Of a DNA stretch of 64,000 bases, positions 25,855-37,500 are shown one piece after another (positions within the stretch are counted from its first letter, which is position 1; the number at the start of each line of letters is the position of its first letter). Below the pieces are notes generated by a model. That model did no database searches. It was not told the DNA's origin and saw only the letters and a list, made by a program, of their open reading frames with translations. The translations under genes and the position numbers were made by a program. Location: contig CACMJS010000002.1 of assembly GCA_902614085.1 (NCBI GenBank), positions 124,001 to 188,000 on the forward strand, written 5' to 3'. This stretch comes from an uncultured Alphaproteobacteria bacterium (GTDB taxonomy: Bacteria > Pseudomonadota > Alphaproteobacteria > HIMB59 > GCA-002718135).

Positions 25855-27216
25855 ATGACTAAATTAACAATAATTGGTGCGGGAAGTGCAGTTTTTACTA
25901 AGAATATTTTTACAGATTTAATGTTTATTGATGATTTTAAAAAAATGGACATTGCACTGGTAGACATTGATGAAAAAAGATTAAAAATCTCTCATGAGTT
26001 ATTAGATGTAATTGCAAAAAAGTTGGATGCTTCTCCTAATATAAAATCATATACTAATAGAAAAGAGGCTTTAGCAGGTTCTGATTTTGTACAATCAACT
26101 ATTCAAGTAGGCGGTTACAAACCATCCACAGTTATAGATTTTGACATTCCAAATCAATTTGGTTTAAAACAAACAATTGCTGATACTCTTGGTATTGGAG
26201 GAATTATGCGAGGGCTTAGAACAATTCCTGTCTTAGTAGATATTGGTAAAGACATAATGGATCTTTGTCCAAATTCTTTGTGGTTACAATATGTAAATCC
26301 TATGTGTTCAAATATGATAGCGATAAATAATGCATGTCCTGGAATTAATTCTATAGGACTTTGTCATTCAGTCCAAGGAACTGCAGAAATGCTTGCTAGA
26401 GATCTAAATGAAAAAATTGAAGATATTGATTATCTATGTGCTGGGATAAATCATATGGCTTTTTATAAAAAGTTTGCAAAAAAGAATGGCAATGGTGGAG
26501 AAGATCTTTATCCAAGATTGAAACAATTAGCTGATGATATTGTTAGAGATAAAATAACATCTACTAGAAGTATAGGTAAGGATAGTGAATCAGATAAAGT
26601 TCTACATGAAAAAGTAAGATACGAAATTTTAAGACGATTTGGTTATTTTGTTACAGAGTCTAGTGAACATTTTGCTGAGTATGTTCCATGGTTCATTAAA
26701 CAAAACAGACAAGATTTAATTGATCAATATAAAATTCCAATTGAAGAGTATATCGATAGATGTGAAAATAATATCAAGTTATGGGATGATTTAGAAAAAG
26801 ATATGACGCCTATTCATAATCAACCTCTAAAAAGAGGAAAAGAATATGCATCATACATTATGGATGCTGTAACAAATAATAATGAAGTAACAATTAACGG
26901 AAATGTAATGAATGATGGATATATAGATAATTTACCATCAAATTGCTGTGTTGAAGTTCCCTGTTTAATTAATTCAAATGGTAATCAACCTCAAAAGACT
27001 GGTCGCTTACCTGAACATTTGGCAGCTTTAATGAGAACAAATATAAATGTTCAAATATTGACTGCAGAAGCGGCATTAACAAATAAAAAAGAGCATATTT
27101 ATCATGCTGCAATGCTTGATCCATTAACGGGAGCAAATTTATCCATTGATGAAATATATGCAATGGTTGATAAATTAATTGAAGCACACGGTAATTACTT
27201 ACCTAAATATCATTAA
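25855..27216 (+). CDS. melA: Alpha-galactosidase, GH4 family (MelA)
   Basis: A 453-residue cytoplasmic enzyme that hydrolyses alpha-galactosides such as melibiose, using NAD and a divalent metal. The Rossmann motif IIGAGSAVFTKNI opens the protein. The GH4 active site is GLCHSVQGTAE (CHSV at 170-173), identical in type to E. coli MelA, and the metal histidine is in CAGINHMAFY (His200). TESSEHFAEYVPWF and the C-terminal HAAMLDPLTGANLSIDEIY also match MelA. Its stop overlaps the PanB-like gene's ATG by one base (TAATG). The likely importer is the family-5 system on the opposite strand. Confidence 0.94.
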   Translation: MTKLTIIGAGSAVFTKNIFTDLMFIDDFKKMDIALVDIDEKRLKISHELLDVIAKKLDASPNIKSYTNRKEALAGSDFVQSTIQVGGYKPSTVIDFDIPNQFGLKQTIADTLGIGGIMRGLRTIPVLVDIGKDIMDLCPNSLWLQYVNPMCSNMIAINNACPGINSIGLCHSVQGTAEMLARDLNEKIEDIDYLCAGINHMAFYKKFAKKNGNGGEDLYPRLKQLADDIVRDKITSTRSIGKDSESDKVLHEKVRYEILRRFGYFVTESSEHFAEYVPWFIKQNRQDLIDQYKIPIEEYIDRCENNIKLWDDLEKDMTPIHNQPLKRGKEYASYIMDAVTNNNEVTINGNVMNDGYIDNLPSNCCVEVPCLINSNGNQPQKTGRLPEHLAALMRTNINVQILTAEAALTNKKEHIYHAAMLDPLTGANLSIDEIYAMVDKLIEAHGNYLPKYH

Positions 27217-28043
27217 TGCCTAAACTTACAGTTAAAGATTTATTTGACAAAAAAGGAAAGGTTAAATTAACAGAACTATATGTGACAAATGCTTTAGAAG
27301 CGTATGCAGCTGAACAGGCTGGAATAGATATTCAAATTGTTTCATTCAAAAAAGAGACATTAAGAACAGGTGTACCAACAAATAAATGGTTTCGAGATGC
27401 TCATATTAAAGATATTCGTGATGCGGCAGCAAACACTTTTATGATTTATGGTCTTGGTCAACTTTCTTCACCAGAGAAAGCAATTGATGCTGCACTTATA
27501 GCAAGGGAAAATGGTGCTGATGCAGTTTATTGCGGTAATAGTCCAAAATATATAGAAGCTCTTCGCAATGAAGGTTTACCAGCAGTCAGTCATATTGGCT
27601 TAATTCCATATAAAAGTACATGGACAGGAGGGTTCAAAGCAGTTGGAAAAGATGCACAGTCTGCTTATAGGGTTTATCAAGATGCTTTAGCATATGACCA
27701 AGCTGGGGCTATAGGTCTAGAGGTAGAATGTGTTCCTGATAGAGTTGCAGAAATAATTACAAATAAAGTTAATTTATTAACGTTATCCATGGGCAGTGGT
27801 CCTAAATGTGATGTTGAGTTTTTATTTATTCAAGATGTTATTGGAACAAATACAGATAGAGTACCTCGTCATGCTAAAGTTTTTAAAGATACAAATAAAT
27901 CTTACGAAAAACTTGTTGATGATACTATAGAAGGTCTTAAAAATTTTATTGAAGACGTAAACACTAAAAAATTTCCAACTCCATCAAATGTTGTTGAAAT
28001 AAAAGATGAAGAGTTCGAAAAATTTTTGACTAAAGTTGGCTAG
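27216..28043 (+). CDS. Divergent PanB (ketopantoate hydroxymethyltransferase)-like protein without canonical metal ligands
   Basis: A 275-residue protein that follows the PanB TIM-barrel pattern: AAEQAGIDIQIV near 31-42, SHIGLIP (125-131), TGGFKAVGK (137-145) and LEVECVPDRVAEIIT (168-182). PanB makes ketopantoate for coenzyme A synthesis. Aligned by eye with E. coli PanB, the catalytic glutamate (Glu181) is kept as Glu171 and His136 as His126, but the three metal ligands Asp45, Asp84 and Glu114 correspond to Phe44, Gly79 and Gly107. It is therefore unlikely to be an ordinary PanB. Translational coupling to melA suggests a role in sugar catabolism; the reaction is unknown. Confidence 0.72.
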   Translation: MPKLTVKDLFDKKGKVKLTELYVTNALEAYAAEQAGIDIQIVSFKKETLRTGVPTNKWFRDAHIKDIRDAAANTFMIYGLGQLSSPEKAIDAALIARENGADAVYCGNSPKYIEALRNEGLPAVSHIGLIPYKSTWTGGFKAVGKDAQSAYRVYQDALAYDQAGAIGLEVECVPDRVAEIITNKVNLLTLSMGSGPKCDVEFLFIQDVIGTNTDRVPRHAKVFKDTNKSYEKLVDDTIEGLKNFIEDVNTKKFPTPSNVVEIKDEEFEKFLTKVG

Positions 28044-28870
28044 ATACTTATAGTTAATAAATCTTCTCCAATAATAGGATCTTTACCAAAATCTTTTTTT
28101 ACAATTTTCTTTAATTTTGAAGCATTAAATCTTGTTGGAACAAAATGTGTTAATACAAGTTCTTTACAATTTGATAATTTAGCAACTTTGCCCACAAGAT
28201 TACTTGGTGTGTGATATTCTTTGACATTATGTAATGTTTTTTTAGTTCTAAGTTTAGACGTTTTATTCATTTCATATTCTATAAAAACCTCATGAAGTAA
28301 AACATCTGAGTTCTGAGCATTTTGCATTAAACTCTCACACGGTCGTGTATCTCCACTAATTGTTAATTTTTTCTTATTATTATAAAATGAAAAACCATAT
28401 GCATATGGCACTGGTTTGTGATCAACTTCAAAATATTTAATTTTTATATCGTTTATTTTTATTGAGCCATTTTTTTTTAATTCATAAACTTTATATTTAA
28501 GAGCATTTGTTGATTTTCTTTTTTCATAAGAAATTCTTAATTGACGTTCAATTTTCCAAGCTGAAAATATTTTATCAACAAATTTCTTTGTTCCTTTTGG
28601 TCCATATATTTTCCATATTGAATCTCTATCGGAGTGCCAAGAAGAAATGATTAGTTGATACAAATCTATAACATGATCAGTGTGTAAATGGGTAAGTAGT
28701 AAAGCGTCAATATCAGCCGAAGAGTTTTTACTTTGATTTAATCTTTGCGTTACTCCAGAACCACAATCAATTAAAATTTTAGTTTTCTTTGTTGATACAA
28801 GGTTTGATGCACCACACCTTTTATAATCAATTGAGGGACATCCTGTTCCTAGAAGCGTTAGCTTCATCAT
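28040..28870 (-). CDS. MBL-fold metallo-hydrolase, RNase Z/arylsulfatase-like subgroup
   Basis: A 276-residue beta-lactamase-fold hydrolase. The beginning [18 protein letters not shown] and the zinc motif HLHTDH (near 80-85) are typical; further metal positions lie in SGDTRPCE and near [10 protein letters not shown]. Such proteins hydrolyse phosphodiesters or sulfates; a role in tRNA 3' processing is possible but not shown. Two adjacent ATG codons (28870 and 28867) could start it. It overlaps the rpoD stop by a few bases and may be co-transcribed with rpoD. Its TAG stop and that of the convergent PanB-like gene share CTAG. Confidence 0.85.
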   Translation of the reverse strand: MMKLTLLGTGCPSIDYKRCGASNLVSTKKTKILIDCGSGVTQRLNQSKNSSADIDALLLTHLHTDHVIDLYQLIISSWHSDRDSIWKIYGPKGTKKFVDKIFSAWKIERQLRISYEKRKSTNALKYKVYELKKNGSIKINDIKIKYFEVDHKPVPYAYGFSFYNNKKKLTISGDTRPCESLMQNAQNSDVLLHEVFIEYEMNKTSKLRTKKTLHNVKEYHTPSNLVGKVAKLSNCKELVLTHFVPTRFNASKLKKIVKKDFGKDPIIGEDLLTISI

Positions 28871-31032
28871 TCATCTAAAAATGTTTTTAATTTCCTTGCC
28901 CTAGTCGGATGTTTTAATTTTCTTAATGCTTTAGCTTCAATTTGTCTTATTCTTTCTCTAGTAACACTAAATTGCTGACCAACTTCTTCTAGAGTATGAT
29001 CACTATTCATACCAATACCAAAACGCATTCTTAAAACTCTCTCTTCTCTTGGAGTTAATGAAGATAGTATTCTTGTAGTAGTATCACGTAATGAGCTTTT
29101 TACAGCCGCATCTATTGGTATAAGAGCATTTTTATCTTCAATAAAGTCTCCCAAAGAACTATCTTCTTCATCTCCAACAGGAGTTTCTAAACTGATTGGT
29201 TCTTTTGCAATTTTTAAAACTTTTTTAACTTTATCTAATGGCATATGAAGTCTATCTGCCAACTCATTCGGAGTAGGTTCTCTTCCAATTTCAGACATTA
29301 TTTGCCTTGTGGTTCTAACAATTTTGTTGATTGTTTCTATCATATGAACCGGTATTCTTATTGTCCTTGCTTGATCTGCAATTGATCTTGTAATTGCCTG
29401 TCTAATCCACCATGTTGCATAGGTAGAAAATTTGTAACCTCTTCGATATTCAAATTTATCTACAGCTTTCATAAGACCGATGTTACCCTCTTGAATTAAG
29501 TCTAAAAATTGTAAACCTCTGTTAGTATATTTTTTTGCTATAGAAATAACTAATCGAAGATTGGACTCTATCATTTCTTTTTTTGCTCTATTCGCAGATC
29601 TCTCACCTTGTTGTACTGTTCCAACTATTCTTCTAAACTCTGATAAAGGTAATTCTGAAGCAGACTGTATTTCTTTAACTTCTTCAATTGTTTTATTAAT
29701 TTCTATATGATTTCTATTAATAAATTTTTCCCAATTTTTGTCTTTAGTGGCAAGTAAGCTTTGGATCCAGTTTTTTTCAAAGTTAAAATTTAGATATTTA
29801 GAAACAAAGTCTTCTCTTTTTACACCAGCACTAGTAGCCATACGCAACATTTTTCCTTCTCGTAATAGAAGTTTTTTGTTTAATTCGTATAAAGCTTCCA
29901 TTAGAGCTTCAATAGTTGTCGAATTAAAATGAACAGCCTTCATTGCAGAGACCATTTCTTTTTGAATTTTTAAATATTTTTTTTCTAAAGATGTAAAAGT
30001 TTTTTCGTTTTTTTTATCTGCATTAATTAACTCATGACTATGTTTTTGAAGTTTTTTAAAAAGTTTTGTAATATCATTAAAATCATTAAGAACTTTAGGT
30101 TTGAGTTTTTCCTCCATTGCCGCTAAAGAAACATTCAAACTATCATCTTCATCTTCTTCTTGCTGTTGATTATCTTCATTATTTTCATTATTATTGTCTT
30201 CACTATCTTTCTTTTTTTTATTATCATCTTTATCATCTGAACCACTTTCAATTAGCTTGAAAGTATCCTCAAGTTTAGAGTCTGATATATCTGACATATC
30301 GTATGTAGCTTCTAAATCTACAATATCTCTTAAAAGCATTGTTCCATCTTTAATTGCATCTTTCCAATTAATTATAGATCTAATAGTCATTGGGCTTTCA
30401 CAAATAGCACCAATCATTTTTTCTCTTCCTGCTTCAATTCTTTTTGCAATAGCAATCTCTCCTTCTCTACTTAGGAGCTCTACTGCCCCCATATCTCTCA
30501 AATATAATCTTACAGGATCATCAGTTTTTCCAGTTTGTTTTTTTTCCTGATCTTCTGTCCCTTCCTCTGTTTTTGTCGTTTGTTCTTTTGCTAAAGTAAT
30601 TAACTCTTTTGCCTCTTCCTCAGAATGAATAACTATATTATTAGAAGTTATAAGATTTACAAATTTTTTGATATTTTCTTCAAGTCTGAATTTTTTTGGA
30701 ATTGCCTTTTCAATAATTTTTTGCGTATAAATCCCATCTACTTTATGTTTATTTATCAGTTTAGTAAAAATTTCTTTTATTTTATCATCAAAACCTGAGA
30801 TTGCTTTTGGAATTTTTTTTATCTTATTATCTTGCGCAGGTTTAGTTAAAGACTTTTTAGATACTTTTTTATCAATTGTTTTTTTTGTGATAGTTTTTTT
30901 TGTAGCTTTTGATTTAGGTGATTTTGAAGACTTGGCAACTGATTTTTTTTTAACTAATTTTTTTTTAATTGAATTTTTCTTTTTAGTAGCACTTGTTTTT
31001 TTCTTAACAGTTTTTTTCTTTTTTTTTGCCAT
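28867..31032 (-). CDS. rpoD: RNA polymerase primary sigma factor RpoD with lysine-rich N-terminus
   Basis: The housekeeping sigma-70, 721 residues. Core regions are clear: region 1.2 ([21 protein letters not shown]), region 2 ([20 protein letters not shown] and [17 protein letters not shown]), region 3 (RIPVHMIE) and region 4 ([15 protein letters not shown], with [21 protein letters not shown]). The non-conserved region contains an acidic low-complexity stretch near 265-300. The first 76 residues are unusual: 34 are lysine. It follows dnaG by four bases, the usual dnaG-rpoD order. Confidence 0.98.
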   Translation of the reverse strand: MAKKKKKTVKKKTSATKKKNSIKKKLVKKKSVAKSSKSPKSKATKKTITKKTIDKKVSKKSLTKPAQDNKIKKIPKAISGFDDKIKEIFTKLINKHKVDGIYTQKIIEKAIPKKFRLEENIKKFVNLITSNNIVIHSEEEAKELITLAKEQTTKTEEGTEDQEKKQTGKTDDPVRLYLRDMGAVELLSREGEIAIAKRIEAGREKMIGAICESPMTIRSIINWKDAIKDGTMLLRDIVDLEATYDMSDISDSKLEDTFKLIESGSDDKDDNKKKKDSEDNNNENNEDNQQQEEDEDDSLNVSLAAMEEKLKPKVLNDFNDITKLFKKLQKHSHELINADKKNEKTFTSLEKKYLKIQKEMVSAMKAVHFNSTTIEALMEALYELNKKLLLREGKMLRMATSAGVKREDFVSKYLNFNFEKNWIQSLLATKDKNWEKFINRNHIEINKTIEEVKEIQSASELPLSEFRRIVGTVQQGERSANRAKKEMIESNLRLVISIAKKYTNRGLQFLDLIQEGNIGLMKAVDKFEYRRGYKFSTYATWWIRQAITRSIADQARTIRIPVHMIETINKIVRTTRQIMSEIGREPTPNELADRLHMPLDKVKKVLKIAKEPISLETPVGDEEDSSLGDFIEDKNALIPIDAAVKSSLRDTTTRILSSLTPREERVLRMRFGIGMNSDHTLEEVGQQFSVTRERIRQIEAKALRKLKHPTRARKLKTFLDE

Positions 31033-31036
31033 AACT

Positions 31037-32785
31037 TTATTCTAATAATTCTTCGTTATTGTGAAGATTATAGGTGATATTTTTTAACTCATCCCATGTC
31101 ATAGAAGATGAATTAATATCTATATCATTTAGGCTTTTATTTATTTTTTTCAAATTTGAAAGTCTTGTATTCAAATTATTTATGGATTCTTTAATTTCTT
31201 TTAAAGCTTCCTCAGAGTCATAATCTTGGCTAACATAGGGAAAAAGTTGAAATATACTGCTATCCTTAGTATTTTCATAAATTTCGGATATTTTATTAGG
31301 AAAATCACCTCTATCAATACTATCTATTTTAGCCTCTAATAATTCTGATTTATGAATAAAATTTAGGAATTCAGTCTGTGTCTCAGTCAATAATTCAGAA
31401 ACTATCAACATCGAATAAATTTCTTTTCTTAACTTTATATGATTTAAATAAGCTGTAAGAAAAGAGTATATTTGTTTCTCTTTTAATGAAATCTTTTTTG
31501 GATTAATTTTAATAGATTGTTTTTTATTAGAAAATGATTTTAATTTTTGAAAAAATAAAGACTTAAACTCATTTTTGTAAAAGTATTTTATTTTATTATC
31601 TTTTATATTTGTGACTAATTCATCAATATAGTTATCAAAAATAACTTTATTATCAGATTTTTGTAAATCAATTGATTTTGATGATTCCTGAAAAATAAAA
31701 TCTACAATTGAAAGTGGATTTTTTAAATATGTTGCAAATTTGCTTAAGGAATATTCATTTATGAAAGTATCAGGATCATATTCATTTGGCAAAATTATAA
31801 ATTGTAATAATTTTGAAGGAGTTAAATAAGGTAATGACATTATAGCACTTTTAAAAGAAGCTTTTAATCCTGATGTATCCCCATCAAACATCAATGTTGG
31901 TTTATTTACATATTTCCATGATAATAAAAGATGGCTATCAGTTAAAGATGTTCCAAGTGGAGCTACAGCTGTTTTAATATTTTTGTCATACAAACTTATT
32001 ACGTCCATATAACCCTCACAAATTAACATATTTTTTTTTGACCTTATGTTTTTCTTAGCGTTAGAAAGATTGTATAAAATTTCTCTTTTTTTAAAAAATA
32101 CACTCTCAGGTGAATTAATATATTTTGGATTTGAATTATCTAAAACTCTACCTCCAAATCCAACAATTTTTCCAAATTCATTAGCAATTGGAAACATCAG
32201 TCTATTATAAAAAAAATCACGCATCTTGTTATTTTGATCTAATTTTACTACATTACTTTCAAGCAGCTCTTTATCTTCAAAATCTTGTTCTTTTAGAAAT
32301 TGATAAAGAGTTTGTTTTGAACTAGAAGAAAAACCTAACTTAAAATGTTTAATTGTCTCATCTGATAAATTTCTTTTATTTAAATATCTTTGACAATCTT
32401 TATTTGCTAGTAGATTATCTTGAAACCATTTTGTTGAAAGTTCTAAGATTTTATAAATTTTATCATTTTTTTTATTAATATTTGAATCAAAATTATCAAC
32501 TATTCTAATACCAGCTCTTTGAGCTAATTCTTTTACTGCCTCAGGAAATGAAAAATTATAAAGCTCTGTATATATGGTAAATATATCTCCTTTAGCCCCG
32601 CATCCAAAACAGTAATAGGAACCTAAATCATCATTTATTTTACAAGACGGAGTTTTTTCATCGTGAAAGGGACAACAACACCAACTATCTTTACCTTTTT
32701 TTATGACTTTTGTTTTTTTTTCAATTTCTTGTGAAAGAAGAATTTTTGATTTTATTAATTCAAGATCATTTTTTGAAAATGACAT
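31037..32785 (-). CDS. dnaG: DNA primase
   Basis: Replicative primase of about 582 residues that makes RNA primers for DNA replication. The N-terminal zinc-binding domain is visible ([11 protein letters not shown] and [11 protein letters not shown], within about residues 37-65), followed by the RNA polymerase domain with [19 protein letters not shown] and the TOPRIM motif [14 protein letters not shown]. The C-terminal part, which binds the DnaB helicase, is poorly conserved. The start is the ATG at 32785, which overlaps the TGA of the YqeY-like gene by one base (TGATG); an extra in-frame TTG just upstream was not chosen. Confidence 0.97.
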   Translation of the reverse strand: MSFSKNDLELIKSKILLSQEIEKKTKVIKKGKDSWCCCPFHDEKTPSCKINDDLGSYYCFGCGAKGDIFTIYTELYNFSFPEAVKELAQRAGIRIVDNFDSNINKKNDKIYKILELSTKWFQDNLLANKDCQRYLNKRNLSDETIKHFKLGFSSSSKQTLYQFLKEQDFEDKELLESNVVKLDQNNKMRDFFYNRLMFPIANEFGKIVGFGGRVLDNSNPKYINSPESVFFKKREILYNLSNAKKNIRSKKNMLICEGYMDVISLYDKNIKTAVAPLGTSLTDSHLLLSWKYVNKPTLMFDGDTSGLKASFKSAIMSLPYLTPSKLLQFIILPNEYDPDTFINEYSLSKFATYLKNPLSIVDFIFQESSKSIDLQKSDNKVIFDNYIDELVTNIKDNKIKYFYKNEFKSLFFQKLKSFSNKKQSIKINPKKISLKEKQIYSFLTAYLNHIKLRKEIYSMLIVSELLTETQTEFLNFIHKSELLEAKIDSIDRGDFPNKISEIYENTKDSSIFQLFPYVSQDYDSEEALKEIKESINNLNTRLSNLKKINKSLNDIDINSSSMTWDELKNITYNLHNNEELLE

Positions 32786-33240
32786 CAATTGCCCAGTAAA
32801 GATTTAGCAATTTTTCCAACTAAACCTATATCTATTTTTCCAGTATATTTTTCCTTAATTATTTTCATAAGTGCACCCATTTCTTTGAGTGATGTATAAT
32901 TATTCTCTTGAATTATATTCTTTATGATCAATATTGTTTCATCTTCATCCATTTGTTTTGGTAAAAACATTTCTATTACTTTTATTTCATTTAGTTCCTT
33001 TTCAATAAGATCATTACGATTCGCTTTTTCAAAAGCTTCTATTGAATCTTTTCTTTGTTTTACTAAGCTTTGAAGTAAACTTAAAATATCAGAATCGGTC
33101 AAAGCGTCTTGCTTACCTCTTAGAGAAATTTCCTTATCTTTAATGGCGCTCTTTATTAATCGTAAAGTATTTATGGAATTACTGTCTTTTTCTTTGATAG
33201 AATTGTTGTAATGACTTTCAATTTTATCCTTTAAGCTCAT
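32785..33240 (-). CDS. GatB/YqeY-domain protein
   Basis: A 151-residue helical protein of the YqeY family, related to the tail domain of GatB. Characteristic segments are NTLRLIKSAIKDKEI, the VKQRKDSIEAFEKANR stretch and the C-terminal LMKIIKEKYTGKIDIGLVGKIAK. Function is not well defined; involvement with tRNA-dependent amidation has been suggested for the domain. It is the first gene of the yqeY-like-dnaG-rpoD unit and diverges from carA, the usual arrangement in alphaproteobacteria. Confidence 0.93.
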   Translation of the reverse strand: MSLKDKIESHYNNSIKEKDSNSINTLRLIKSAIKDKEISLRGKQDALTDSDILSLLQSLVKQRKDSIEAFEKANRNDLIEKELNEIKVIEMFLPKQMDEDETILIIKNIIQENNYTSLKEMGALMKIIKEKYTGKIDIGLVGKIAKSLLGN

Positions 33241-33305
33241 ATTTTTTCACTTTCTAATAAATTTAATTTAATAATATAATTCTTCTTTTTAATTTCAACT
33301 AATCC

Positions 33306-33334
33306 TTGACTACATTGTTATAAATGCCTACTAA
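33306..33334 (+). promoter_or_regulatory. Putative sigma-70 promoter of carAB
   Basis: TTGACT at 33306-33311 and TACTAA at 33329-33334 with a 17-base spacer. The predicted transcript start near 33341 gives a leader of about 20 bases before the carA ATG at 33361. The hexamers are identical to those of the LacI-controlled promoter at 5487-5515. Confidence 0.6.
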
Positions 33335-33360
33335 CTATCATTTTGCTTCATCAAAATATA

Positions 33361-34530
33361 ATGGAAGTTTTAAAAAAAGAACCACATATTCACAGTAAAA
33401 CTGCGGCTCTAATATTAGAAAATGGTGAAATCTTATGGGGTTATGGATTAGGAGAGAAAAAGGCTGCCGTAGGTGAGCTTTGTTTTAATACTTCTCAAAC
33501 AGGCTATCAAGAAGCGTTATCTGATCCCTCATATACAAAACAAATCATTACATTTACTTTTCCACATATTGGAATTGTAGGTACAAATCAAGAAGATCAA
33601 GAATCAAAAAAAATCTACGCTGATGGTTGTGTAATAAATCAGCCGTTATCAGAGTATTCAAATTGGAGAGCAGAACATGACTTGAATTCATATTTCTTAA
33701 AAAACAAAATTCCGTGTATTTTTGGAATTGATACTAGATACTTAACTAAGAAATTATCTGTTGAGGGAGCTAAGAAGGCCGCAATTATCCACTTTGGAGA
33801 GGGTAAAAATAAAATTGAAAAACTTAAAACTCAAATAAATGAGTGGAAAGGTCTTCAAAATTTAGATTTGGCTGGAATAGTATCAACAGAGCAAAACTAT
33901 AATTGGAAAAAAGGAATATGGAAAAGTAATAAATCAATTAAAAGCCAATTTAAATATAATGTCACTTGTTTAGACTTTGGTATCAAAAATAACATTTTAA
34001 GAAATCTAAATGAATTTAATCTGAACCCAACTGTATTAAATTTATTTTCTAGCTACGAAGAAATAATGGAAACTAATCCTTCAGGAATTTTTTTATCAAA
34101 CGGCCCTGGTGATCCTTATGCCACAGGGAGCAAAATAGTTGATGTAATTAAAAAATTAATTGATCATAATATACCAATATTTGGAATATGTTTAGGGCAT
34201 CAAATTTTAGGATTGGCATTAAATGCAAAGACTAAAAAAATGTTTCAGGGTCACAGAGGCTCAAACCATCCCGTCAAAAATCTTAAAACAGGCGTTGTTG
34301 AAATTACTTCACAAAATCATGGCTTTGAAGTTGATAGAGATAGTTTTGGCAAAGATATAATTGAAACTCATGTTTCACTATTTGATGGGACTAATGAAGG
34401 TTTAAGACATAAGCATTTGCCTGTATTTAGTGTTCAATATCATCCGGAGGCGTCGCCCGGTCCACATGATAGTCATTATTTGTTCGAAGAATTTTATAAA
34501 CTTATTCAGAAAAATGCCAAAAAGAACTGA
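33361..34530 (+). CDS. carA: Carbamoyl-phosphate synthase small subunit
   Basis: The glutamine amidotransferase subunit (389 residues) that feeds ammonia to CarB for arginine and pyrimidine synthesis. The N-terminal CarA domain includes [17 protein letters not shown] and [18 protein letters not shown]. The class I amidotransferase domain has the nucleophile in [14 protein letters not shown] and the catalytic His/Glu in [13 protein letters not shown]. The ATG at 33361 was preferred to an in-frame TTG at 33343, which would lie at the predicted transcript start. The 3' end overlaps carB by 17 bases. Confidence 0.98.
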   Translation: MEVLKKEPHIHSKTAALILENGEILWGYGLGEKKAAVGELCFNTSQTGYQEALSDPSYTKQIITFTFPHIGIVGTNQEDQESKKIYADGCVINQPLSEYSNWRAEHDLNSYFLKNKIPCIFGIDTRYLTKKLSVEGAKKAAIIHFGEGKNKIEKLKTQINEWKGLQNLDLAGIVSTEQNYNWKKGIWKSNKSIKSQFKYNVTCLDFGIKNNILRNLNEFNLNPTVLNLFSSYEEIMETNPSGIFLSNGPGDPYATGSKIVDVIKKLIDHNIPIFGICLGHQILGLALNAKTKKMFQGHRGSNHPVKNLKTGVVEITSQNHGFEVDRDSFGKDIIETHVSLFDGTNEGLRHKHLPVFSVQYHPEASPGPHDSHYLFEEFYKLIQKNAKKN

Positions 34531-37500
34531 CATAAATAAAATATTAATAGTAGGCGCAGGCCCTATAGTTATTGGTCAAGCTTGTGAATTTGATTACTCG
34601 GGTGCTCAGGCATGTAAGTCTCTCAAAGATGAAGGTTACAAAATTGTATTAATTAATTCAAATCCTGCAACAATAATGACTGATCCAGAATTAGCTGATC
34701 AAACTTATATTGAACCTATAACTAAAGAATTTGTAGAAAAAATAATCGAAATCGAAAAACCAGATGCTCTTCTGCCAACTATGGGAGGGCAAACTGCTTT
34801 AAATGTTTCAATGGAACTTTTTAATAATCGTATACTTGAAAAACACGGAGTTAAAATGATTGGAGCTAATCCAACAGCAATAGAATTAGCTGAGGATAGG
34901 CAAAAATTTAAAGATGCCATGAAGGAAATTGGTCTAAGCTGTCCTAAAAGTTACGTAGTTAACACTATTGAGGAGTCAAAAAGAGTAAAAGATGAATTAA
35001 ATTTACCTCTTGTCATAAGACCAAGTTTTACACTTGGAGGTACCGGAGGAGGTGTTGCCTATGATGATAAGGGATTTATAGATTTATGTAATAGAGGTTT
35101 AAATGCCAGCCCAACAAATCAGATACTTATTGAAAAATCTGTTTCAGGTTGGAAAGAATTTGAGATGGAAGTTGTTAGAGATAATAAAGATAATTGTATT
35201 ATTGTTTGCTCAATTGAAAATGTTGATCCAATGGGTGTTCATACTGGAGATAGCATTACAGTAGCTCCATCTCTAACATTAACTGATAAAGAATATCAAA
35301 TTTTAAGAAATGCTAGCATTAAAGTTCTCAGAAAAATAGGTGTAGATACTGGTGGTTCAAATGTTCAATTTGCAATAAATCCTGAAGATGGTGAAATTAA
35401 TGTAATTGAAATGAATCCAAGAGTTAGCAGATCTTCTGCACTAGCATCAAAAGCTACGGGTTTTCCTATAGCAAAAATTGCTGCAAAATTAGCTGTAGGT
35501 TACACTTTGGATGAACTTGAAAATGACATTACTACAACAACACCAGCGAGTTTTGAACCAACTATTGATTATGTTGTAACTAAAATTCCAAGATTTACTT
35601 TTGAAAAATTTGTTGGTGCTAATTCTGACTTAACGACATCGATGAAATCAGTTGGAGAAGCAATGAGTATAGGTAGATCCTTTAATGAATCAATCCAAAA
35701 AGGGTTTAATTCTCTTGAGTACGGTCTAACTGGTTTTGATAAACCTAAACTTAGCTCAAATGATAAAAATACAATTTTGAATGAACTTAAAATACAATCT
35801 TCTCAACGCTTATTAGTTGTAGGAGAAGCACTTAGGATTGGTTTTACAATTGATGAAATAAATCAAATTACAAAATATGATAAATGGTTTTTATACCAAA
35901 TTAAAACAATAATTGATTTTGAAAAAATCTTAAAAGAAAAAGGCCTCAACAAAGATATAATATTATATGCAAAGAAAATAGGTTTCTCAGATAGTAAAAT
36001 CTCATCAATATTAAATCTTAAAGAAAAACAATTAAGAAAATTTAGAAATAATAATGATATTAATCCTGTGTTCAGACTTGTTGATACCTGTGCAGGTGAA
36101 TTTAGTTCTAAAACTCCCTATCTTTATTCTACCTATGATTGGGATTTTGAAAATACTAAATTCTGTGAAGCAAATCCTACATCAAAAGAGAAAGTAATAA
36201 TTCTTGGAGGTGGCCCTAATAGAATAGGTCAAGGAATTGAATTTGATTATTGCTGTGTACATGCTGTCTATGCATTGAAAGAAAAGGGTATTGAAACGAT
36301 AATGATAAATTGTAACCCAGAAACAGTTTCAACTGACTATGATACTGCTGATAGACTTTATTTTGAACCACTTTCAGCTGAAAGTGTTATTGAAATTTAC
36401 AATAAAGAAAAAAGTAATGGAAATGTTCTTGGTGTGTTAGTTCAATTTGGAGGTCAGACTCCTTTAAAAATTGCAAAAGAAATAGAAGAGGCTGGAATAA
36501 AAATTATAGGAACTTCAACTGAAGCAATAGATTTAGCTGAAGATAGAGATAGATTCAGTGAAATATTAATGAAACTAAAAATTACTCAACCAAAAAATGC
36601 TTTTGCAAATACGGTAGCTCAAACTTTAGAAAAAGCTGAAGAAATTGGATATCCTGTTTTAGTTAGACCTTCATATGTACTAGGGGGAAGAGCTATGCAA
36701 ATTGCATATAATAAAGATAATTTAGAATCATTTTCTAATGAAGCTCTTGAAGTTTCTTCAAATAATATAATTTTAATTGATGAGTATCTTGAGAATGCCA
36801 AAGAAATAGATGTAGATATAATTAGAGATAAAAATGGAGAAATATTTGTAGCGGGGATTATGGAGCACATCGAAGAAGCTGGAATTCACTCTGGAGATAG
36901 TGCCTGTTCATTACCTCCTTATTCAGTTAGTAAAGAAACTCAGAATAAAATTATTGAATGGGTATCAAAAATTGCGAACGAAATTAAAGTTGTTGGATTA
37001 ATGAATACTCAACTAGCAATTAAAGATGAGAAAATATATGTTTTAGAAGTTAATCCAAGAGCTAGCAGGACCGTACCATTTGTAGCTAAATCAAAAGGTA
37101 TTCCAATTGCAAAAATTGCAGCAAAAGTAATGGTCGGCGAAAACCTTAATTCAATTTTGTGTGATTATAAAATTAATGAATTAAAAAACTTTAATGTTAA
37201 AGAATCTGTTTTTCCTTTCAATAAATTTGATGGAGTTGATCTAATATTAGGCCCTGAGATGAAATCTACCGGAGAAGTTATGGGAATAGATGAAACCTTT
37301 TTATCTTCTTATATAAAGAGTCAAATAGCCTGTGGAAATATTCTTCCATCTAAAGGGACAGTATTTATCTCAATAGATAATGATAATAAAAAGTTCATTA
37401 TTGATATAGCGCAAAAATTAGAAGAATTAGATTTTACTTTACTCGCAACAAAAGGAACTGCTGAATATTTAAATATAAATAACATCAAGACAAAAATAGT

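Noticed and set aside
30194-30550. 118-residue plus-strand open frame within rpoD
   Set aside because: It lies antisense to the conserved and acidic parts of rpoD, is serine/leucine-rich as expected for the complement of such codons, and has no recognisable domain.
34430-34513. Longer carB frame starting inside carA
   Set aside because: The extra 28 residues are carA sequence read in another frame; carB homologues start at the MPKRTDI position.
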